Assembly: GCA_007117255.1 (NCBI GenBank) | Contig: SKGU01000329.1 | Span: forward strand, 1 to 10,186 | Length of the DNA: 10,186 nucleotides | Direction: 5' to 3' | Source: Natronohydrobacter sp. | GTDB taxonomy: Bacteria; Pseudomonadota; Alphaproteobacteria; Rhodobacterales; Rhodobacteraceae | Shown here: positions 6,398 through 10,186 of the stretch, piece by piece | Layout of the letters: each line of letters starts with the position of its first letter | How positions within the stretch are numbered: the first letter of the stretch is position 1 | Notes under the pieces: model-generated | The model's input: the letters and a program-made list of their open reading frames with translations, nothing else | Database searches by the model: none | What the model was told of the DNA's origin: nothing | Program-made: the position numbers and the translations under genes

Positions 6398-7756
6398 TCA
6401 GGTCAGGATCAGAGACAGCCATGGAACGAAGGCCACCAGGAACCAAACACTGATCAGGGCGATCAGATAAGGCACGATATACCCCAACAAGCGCATATAG
6501 GGCACCCCTGTCACGCCACTTGCGACATAAAGATTCAACCCGTAGGGCGGTGTGATGAAGCCAATAGAGCCACCAATGAGGAAAATAACGGCGAAATGCA
6601 CAGGATCGACACCGACACTGGCCGCAATTGGCGCAAGAATCGGGGCCATGATGATCGTGTTGGGCAGGCTTTCCAGCACCATGCCAGCGATAAAGACGAA
6701 GAGCATTGCCATCAGCAGAACAGCATAATAGCCGCCGATCCCGGTCAGGAAGCTCTCGATGGCGTCTTTTGCCCCAAGCAGTGACAGGATTTGCTGCATG
6801 ACCACCGAAATGCCGATCAGCGGTGCCAGCATTCCAGCGATACGCGCCGAGTTCAGAACCACGCCCGGCAGATCACGCAGACGGAAGCCTTCGACCAGGA
6901 TCATCTCGATCCAGCCGGGCGTGCGTGTCAGGTCTTCGCTTTCCTCCACGCCACGATTGATCAACCTGTAAAGCGGGCGCGAAATCAGTGCGACGATGAT
7001 ACAGAAACCGACAGTCACCCCCGCAGCTTCTGTTGGAGAGAATTTGCCTGTGTAGATACCCCAGAGCACCAGACCGATGGCGAAGAAACCCAGCCAGGCG
7101 CCAAAGGCTGTGCGGATCATGCGGCTGATCTCAAACCGGATCAGGTGCCCCCAGCCATTCTTGCGGCAGATCAGCCAGCAGGTGAACTGCATCCCCAGCA
7201 CCATCAGCAGACCCGGAATGATCCCGGCGAGGAACAGTTCTGCAATCGACAGGTTCATCAGGAACCCATAGACAATGAAGATGATTGAGGGCGGGATGAT
7301 GATGCCGACTGTCCCCCCTGCCGCGGCTGTTGCGGCGGCGAAGCGTTCGTCAAATCCGTTCTTGACCATGCGCGGATGCATCATGGCGCCGATCGTCGCT
7401 GTTGTTGCGGAGTTTGACCCCGAAATGGCGGCGAACAGACCGCAGGCCCCGATGCTGGCCATGCCAAGCCCTCCGCGCAGCCAGCCAAGACAGGCATAGG
7501 CAAAGGCCGACAGGCGCTGAGCGATCCCGGAGCGGTTGATCAGATCCCCTGTCAGAATGAACAGGGGCATGGCCAGCAGGGCAAAGGATGTGGTGAAAAC
7601 TGACGAGAAGGCAAAGCCCACATTCGAAAGTGCAAGGTCAACCACGAAGCTCATTGCCACGACCCACAGGCCAATGACGAGGAAGATCGGCACTCCAAGC
7701 ATGAACAGCCCGGTCGCGATCAGGGAAAAGATGAGGGTCAGCGTGCCATCGGTCAT
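6398..7756 (-). CDS. dctM: TRAP transporter large permease subunit (DctM)
   Basis: This 452-residue protein has about a dozen membrane segments and is the ion-coupled transport channel of a tripartite ATP-independent periplasmic (TRAP) uptake system in the inner membrane. DctM hallmarks are visible: SGSNSATTATIGAMMHPRM (residues ~112-130), the GTVGIIIPPSI hairpin (~148-158), GKFSPTEAAG (~237-246), ESLPNTIIMAPILAP (~362-376) and the second hairpin IGFITPPYGLNLYVASG (~398-414). The two IIPPS/ITPPYG re-entrant loops form the substrate and sodium sites in characterised relatives. The chain is about 20 residues longer than usual, with an extra hydrophilic stretch at ~262-300. The start ATG is 11 bases after the dctQ stop, and AAGGAA overlaps that stop, showing coupling. 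Confidence 0.95.
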   Translation of the reverse strand: MTDGTLTLIFSLIATGLFMLGVPIFLVIGLWVVAMSFVVDLALSNVGFAFSSVFTTSFALLAMPLFILTGDLINRSGIAQRLSAFAYACLGWLRGGLGMASIGACGLFAAISGSNSATTATIGAMMHPRMVKNGFDERFAAATAAAGGTVGIIIPPSIIFIVYGFLMNLSIAELFLAGIIPGLLMVLGMQFTCWLICRKNGWGHLIRFEISRMIRTAFGAWLGFFAIGLVLWGIYTGKFSPTEAAGVTVGFCIIVALISRPLYRLINRGVEESEDLTRTPGWIEMILVEGFRLRDLPGVVLNSARIAGMLAPLIGISVVMQQILSLLGAKDAIESFLTGIGGYYAVLLMAMLFVFIAGMVLESLPNTIIMAPILAPIAASVGVDPVHFAVIFLIGGSIGFITPPYGLNLYVASGVTGVPYMRLLGYIVPYLIALISVWFLVAFVPWLSLILT

Positions 7757-7767
7757 GACAGAATTCC

Positions 7768-8436
7768 TTATTCGCGGGCGAGTTCGTTGGTCAGGCCGAA
7801 TTCCTGACCGTTGCGGTATTTGCGGATATCCTCGAACAGGTTTTCAAGGACGCGGGCATAGAGCACCAGCCAGGCGATTGGCACACAGATGTAGAACCAC
7901 CAGCGCATGATGTCGTTTGTTCCCAGAAGAAGCTGGAAATTTGCGGCTGAACTGACTGTCAGGCGCAATGTTGCGACCATGACGACAGTTGCCATGATAT
8001 ACCATAACACTGCGTCAAGACCCGACAACCAGATGCGTATGGAAGGCGGCATGGCCGCGCGGAATTCACCGAAAGACAGATGCGTACGCAACTTCACGTT
8101 ATAGGCGCAGCCGATCCATGTCATCAGAAGGAACAGATAGGCCGGCAGGCTGGTTGACCACGGGGCTTGCAGATTGAACATGAATCTGCGGATCACCTCG
8201 ACGAAGATCACCCCACCAATGACAAGATAAATGACCACCATCAGCGACGGTTCCAGATACTTGTCCACGAATTTCAGCTTGCGGAAGATCACCATGAGCA
8301 CCAGCGCCGCGGGCAGAAGCGCCACAGCGACAAGCAAGAACAGGCCCGGATCCCGGACAGCTTGCGACAATGCCCAGGACTGGCCTGAAGCAAGGGCTTC
8401 TATGATCTTGGCTGCACCTGCGAATAGGTCCTGCAT
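7768..8436 (-). CDS. dctQ: TRAP transporter small permease subunit (DctQ)
   Basis: This is a 222-residue membrane protein, the small subunit that packs against DctM. The canonical four helices start at SLMVVIYLVIGGVIFVEVI (residues ~64-82). They continue with YLFLLMTWIGCAYNVK (~100-115, containing the usual W-I-G-x-A-x-x-x-K/R pattern before the RTHLSF loop), WLSGLDAVLWYIMATVVMVA (~136-155) and FYICVPIAWLVLYARVLEN (~181-199). An additional N-terminal hydrophobic stretch (~32-51) gives five helices, which is longer than the common ~160-180-residue form. I chose ATG 8436, preceded by AGGA 10 bases away. A GTG at 8466 is in frame and would add 10 residues. The gene is separated from dctP by 137 bases containing a strong stem-loop. 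Confidence 0.9.
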   Translation of the reverse strand: MQDLFAGAAKIIEALASGQSWALSQAVRDPGLFLLVAVALLPAALVLMVIFRKLKFVDKYLEPSLMVVIYLVIGGVIFVEVIRRFMFNLQAPWSTSLPAYLFLLMTWIGCAYNVKLRTHLSFGEFRAAMPPSIRIWLSGLDAVLWYIMATVVMVATLRLTVSSAANFQLLLGTNDIMRWWFYICVPIAWLVLYARVLENLFEDIRKYRNGQEFGLTNELARE

Positions 8437-8531
8437 GCGAATGACATCCTGTTTTGTGGCAATCACGCCGTCGTTGCTTCAGCGCCCATTGTCGGGCGGA
8501 CGAAGCCAGTTCACAAAGGTCATGGAATGGC

Positions 8532-8561
8532 GCGACGCCCGGATATGATGTCGGGCGTCGC
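8532..8561 (-). terminator. Intra-operon stem-loop between dctP and dctQ
   Basis: GCGACGCCCG (8532-8541) and CGGGCGTCGC (8552-8561) are perfect 10-base arms around a 10-base loop. The stem-loop starts 12 bases after the dctP stop. Because dctQM follow on the same strand with no clear promoter of their own, it may be a partial terminator or 3' mRNA stabiliser that makes the binding protein more abundant than the permease, as is common in binding-protein operons. That role is inference. Confidence 0.65.
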
Positions 8562-8573
8562 AGTTTAGTCAGA

Positions 8574-9800
8574 TCAGCCGCGCCACCAGCGCCGAGGCTC
8601 GACATTTTCGGCCAGCATATCTGATGGCACCTCACGGGCGATCGTGTGGATTTCCGTGTAGGTGTCCAGACCCCCGGCCCAGCCATTGATCCGCTCGCGC
8701 CACTGCTCCCATGGGCCGGGCACGAATTCGGGTGAGCACATTTCTTCGGCTTCGCGGCGTGCGGCATCGTCCAGCATGACCGCCTGCACCCCGTTTTCAG
8801 CGAAGATTGTCCCCGGCATCTGCGGATCAGAGAAACCGACCGTGTTGATGAGCGCGGCCTCATTGGAATATTGCGCGGCCATCTGTGCAAGGAAGGACGA
8901 CTCCATCAAGGCGTCCTGCAAATGGCCTTCGAGTGCATCGAAGCTTTCGGCGCGCATTGCTGTGTGTTCGGTGCCGCAGAAGAAGCGCAGGTCGATAGCT
9001 TGCGACACGACTGGTGCCATGTTTGCATAGGCCACTGCCGATGCCCAGGTTTCGGCCCCGTCGATCAGGCCCTGGCGCAGACCGTCAAGCGTTTCTTCCC
9101 AAGCAATCGGTGTCGGGTTCAGTTGCATCAGCTCCATCGCGATACGGCCAAGTTGGGTGCCGGTCACGCGGTTGCGGGTGCCTGCGAGGTCGGTGATGCT
9201 GGTCACGGTTGGCCTGTCGCGCCAGTTGTTCCCCAGCATGATGCCGCGCAATTCCACATGCGAGAACATGAACTTCAACCCATGCATGCGTTCATAGGGC
9301 TCACGCAACAGCTTCATGCTGTCTGGGTGATACAGGAAGTGATAGACCGAGGCGCGGTTGGGGAACATGAAGGCGTAGTCCAGCACGTTCAGATACGGTG
9401 CGCCGCCCGCCGCGTTCTGCGTCGAGGAGGAATACATATCGACGATGCCTTCCTGCGTCTTGGTCACGCAGTCGAGCGAGCCGCAAATCTGGTTGTCGCC
9501 GATAAATTCGATCCGAAGCTCGCCATCTGTCCGCTCTTCGATATCGCGGATGAATTCGGGAATACCCGTGCGCTCGATCATCAGGTTACGCGCGTTGAAA
9601 CCCTGACCACCAAACCGCAAAACGTGGCGCGCTTCCTTGCCGAAGCGTTTCTCATAGGTGGATTCGACCGCATGGGCCAGCCGGGGCAACGTGACCGCGC
9701 CGGTCAAGCCGCCAAGGGCAATCATAGTCGAACTCATGCCGAAGCGCTGAGTGATGCGCAGGAAATCGCGGCGCGAAATGCCGGAAAGGTCGCGTTTCAT
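8574..9800 (-). CDS. dctP: TRAP transporter substrate-binding protein (DctP family), Tat-exported
   Basis: This 408-residue periplasmic solute-binding protein delivers the substrate to DctQM. The N-terminus carries a twin-arginine signal, SRRDFLRI at residues ~9-16, then a hydrophobic segment and a LAHA-V cleavage site near 44, so it is probably exported folded. DctP features include RVTGTQLGRIAMELM (~211-225), whose first arginine is the likely carboxylate-binding residue. PTPIAWEETLDGLRQGLIDGAE (~229-250) and CGTEHT (~275-280) follow. Two cysteines (106 and 111) could form a disulfide. The length exceeds the usual ~330 residues. ATG 9800 has an ideal AGGGAGA site; an earlier ATG at 9833 lacks one. 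The visible C-terminus is nearly duplicated at the right edge. The substrate is probably an organic acid, unidentified. Confidence 0.93.
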   Translation of the reverse strand: MKRDLSGISRRDFLRITQRFGMSSTMIALGGLTGAVTLPRLAHAVESTYEKRFGKEARHVLRFGGQGFNARNLMIERTGIPEFIRDIEERTDGELRIEFIGDNQICGSLDCVTKTQEGIVDMYSSSTQNAAGGAPYLNVLDYAFMFPNRASVYHFLYHPDSMKLLREPYERMHGLKFMFSHVELRGIMLGNNWRDRPTVTSITDLAGTRNRVTGTQLGRIAMELMQLNPTPIAWEETLDGLRQGLIDGAETWASAVAYANMAPVVSQAIDLRFFCGTEHTAMRAESFDALEGHLQDALMESSFLAQMAAQYSNEAALINTVGFSDPQMPGTIFAENGVQAVMLDDAARREAEEMCSPEFVPGPWEQWRERINGWAGGLDTYTEIHTIAREVPSDMLAENVEPRRWWRG

Positions 9801-9837
9801 TTTATCTCTCCCTGTTTGGTCGTGCCGTTTCAATTAA

Positions 9838-9854
9838 TGAGACCAGAAGTCTCA
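9838..9854. promoter_or_regulatory. Putative IclR operator (17-bp dyad) at the dctP transcription start
   Basis: TGAGAC-CAGAA-GTCTCA is a perfect inverted repeat with 6-base arms and a 5-base spacer. It lies directly after the -10 region of the dctP promoter, 38 bases upstream of the dctP start codon, where a bound protein would block initiation. The operon-encoded IclR protein is the natural candidate ligand. That assignment is inference. Confidence 0.55.
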
Positions 9855-9882
9855 GAAATGCACTGGTGTGACATTTTGTCAA
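9854..9882 (-). promoter_or_regulatory. Candidate promoter of the dctPQM-iclR operon
   Basis: On the minus strand TTGACA (9882-9877) is a perfect -35 box. The 16-18-base spacing leads to a poor -10 (ATTTCT at 9859-9854), typical of regulated alphaproteobacterial promoters. The 17-bp dyad begins at the -10 region. The predicted start near 9847 gives a leader of about 47 bases to ATG 9800. Confidence 0.5.
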
Positions 9883-9954
9883 GGGATTTTCGTTTCGCTG
9901 ATGCACTGCCGGGAAGATTGGACCCTTCGCGTTTTCGTTTGATGTGCTGGTCAC

Positions 9955-9971
9955 GTTGACGAAGCGTCAAC
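9955..9971. repeat. Perfect 7-3-7 palindrome GTTGACG-AAG-CGTCAAC
   Basis: This 17-base inverted repeat lies about 70 bases upstream of the dctP -35 box, in a non-coding gap, and directly abuts a second palindrome TTTCGCGCGAAA (9972-9983). The arms suit a dimeric regulator such as a LacI- or GntR-type protein. No identity can be assigned. It is unlike the 9838-9854 dyad in sequence. Confidence 0.5.
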
Positions 9972-10018
9972 TTTCGCGCGAAAACGCATGTCGAAGAATG
10001 TTCGTTATTCCCGTTGGG

Positions 10019-10052
10019 CCTGCGCACCCGAAGGTTAATTCGGGCGCGCAGG
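10019..10052 (-). terminator. Stem-loop downstream of the right-edge dctP copy
   Basis: CCTGCGC-A-CCCGAA (10019-10032) pairs with TTCGGG-C-GCGCAGG (10039-10052), a 14-position stem with a single mismatch and a GGTTAA loop. It starts 12 bases past the stop of the right-edge dctP gene, the same distance as the stem-loop after the other dctP. There is no U-run. It may terminate or attenuate transcription or protect the 3' end. Confidence 0.65.
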
Positions 10053-10063
10053 GGAAGCTCTGA

Positions 10064-10186
10064 TCAGGTCCGCCACCAACGGCGCGGCTCGACATTCTCT
10101 GCCAGCATGTCGCGCGGGATTTCGCGCGCGATGCTGTGGATCTCGGTATAGGTGTCAACCCCACCGGCCCAGCCATTGATCCGCTC
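10064..10186 (-). CDS. Second TRAP substrate-binding protein (DctP family), C-terminal end only
   Basis: The last 40 codons and TGA stop of a leftward gene enter from the right edge. The visible residues (ERINGWAGG to EPRRWWRT) are identical to the C-terminus of the neighbouring dctP at 35 of 40 positions; the differences are Leu/Val, Thr/Ser, Val/Ile, Ser/Arg and the last residue, Gly/Thr. This is therefore a paralogous binding protein arranged in tandem. Its own permease partners, if any, are outside the window, or it shares the dctQM here. Confidence 0.85.
   Translation of the reverse strand, partial: ERINGWAGGVDTYTEIHSIAREIPRDMLAENVEPRRWWRT

Larger units (their letters stand above)
9801..10063. 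other. Intergenic region between the tandem dctP genes
   Basis: This 263-base gap holds, in minus-strand order, a stem-loop after the upstream dctP copy, two further palindromes (9955-9971 and 9972-9983), the dctP promoter with its operator dyad, and the dctP ribosome site. No credible coding frame was found in it. Confidence 0.6.

Noticed and set aside
6212..7288. Plus-strand open frames opposite iclR and dctM
   Set aside because: They are shadows of membrane-protein coding sequence, with polar composition complementary to hydrophobic codons and no start signals.
9801..9833. Upstream start of dctP at 9833
   Set aside because: The AGGGAGA ribosome site lies between 9833 and 9800 and fits ATG 9800, which also puts the twin-arginine motif close to the N-terminus.
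8871..9959. A 362-codon plus-strand open frame opposite dctP
   Set aside because: It is the antisense shadow of a clear DctP gene in GC-rich DNA. It has His/Arg/Cys-rich, low-complexity composition, no ribosome site and no recognisable domain.
10064..10186. Repeat or mobile element explaining the duplicated ~120 bases near the right edge
   Set aside because: The similarity is confined to coding sequence with mainly conservative changes and ends at the stop codon, fitting paralogous genes. No terminal inverted repeats or transposase were seen.

Overview
The window looks like chromosome or large-replicon sequence from an alphaproteobacterium of the Rhodobacterales type. The grounds are moderately high GC, weak A/T-poor promoters, a GTTC-N7-GTTC SOS box (the alphaproteobacterial LexA motif), a DUF1403/ScpB-like gene pair, and a TRAP transporter operon with an IclR regulator. 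No tRNA, rRNA, CRISPR array or insertion sequence was seen.

Left part (1-1197): a leftward gene runs off the left edge. It encodes a small basic protein made of two copies of a ~37-residue motif, and its promoter (TTGAAA-N17-TATATT) has a perfect LexA box filling the spacer. Divergent from it is a TSUP (TauE/SafE, former DUF81) membrane exporter/permease gene.

Region 1194-2686 (minus): a two-gene unit of a DUF1403 protein followed, 2 nt after its stop, by a divergent ScpB-like winged-helix protein. The ScpB-like stop codon overlaps the convergent TSUP stop codon. No scpA or smc is visible.

Region 2687-3930: a divergent intergenic region with several dyads, then a QOR-type NADPH:quinone oxidoreductase (+) and a strong stem-loop shared with the convergent gene.

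Region 3931-5580: a secreted, single-domain-type protein of nine ~49-residue ELWxxDGT repeats (minus), with its promoter region.

Region 5581-10186 (minus): a TRAP dicarboxylate-type uptake operon in the order dctP (Tat-exported binding protein), stem-loop, dctQ, dctM, iclR. Upstream of dctP are a consensus -35 box and a 17-bp dyad at the predicted transcription start, which suggests local control by the operon's own IclR protein. At the right edge is the 3' end of a second dctP gene, 35 of 40 residues identical to the first over the visible C-terminus, followed by its own stem-loop. The cluster therefore carries tandem paralogous binding proteins. The substrate cannot be told from the sequence.

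The most interesting candidates for undescribed biology are the LexA-controlled repeat protein, the DUF1403-ScpB pair, and the duplicated binding-protein TRAP locus with its palindromes.
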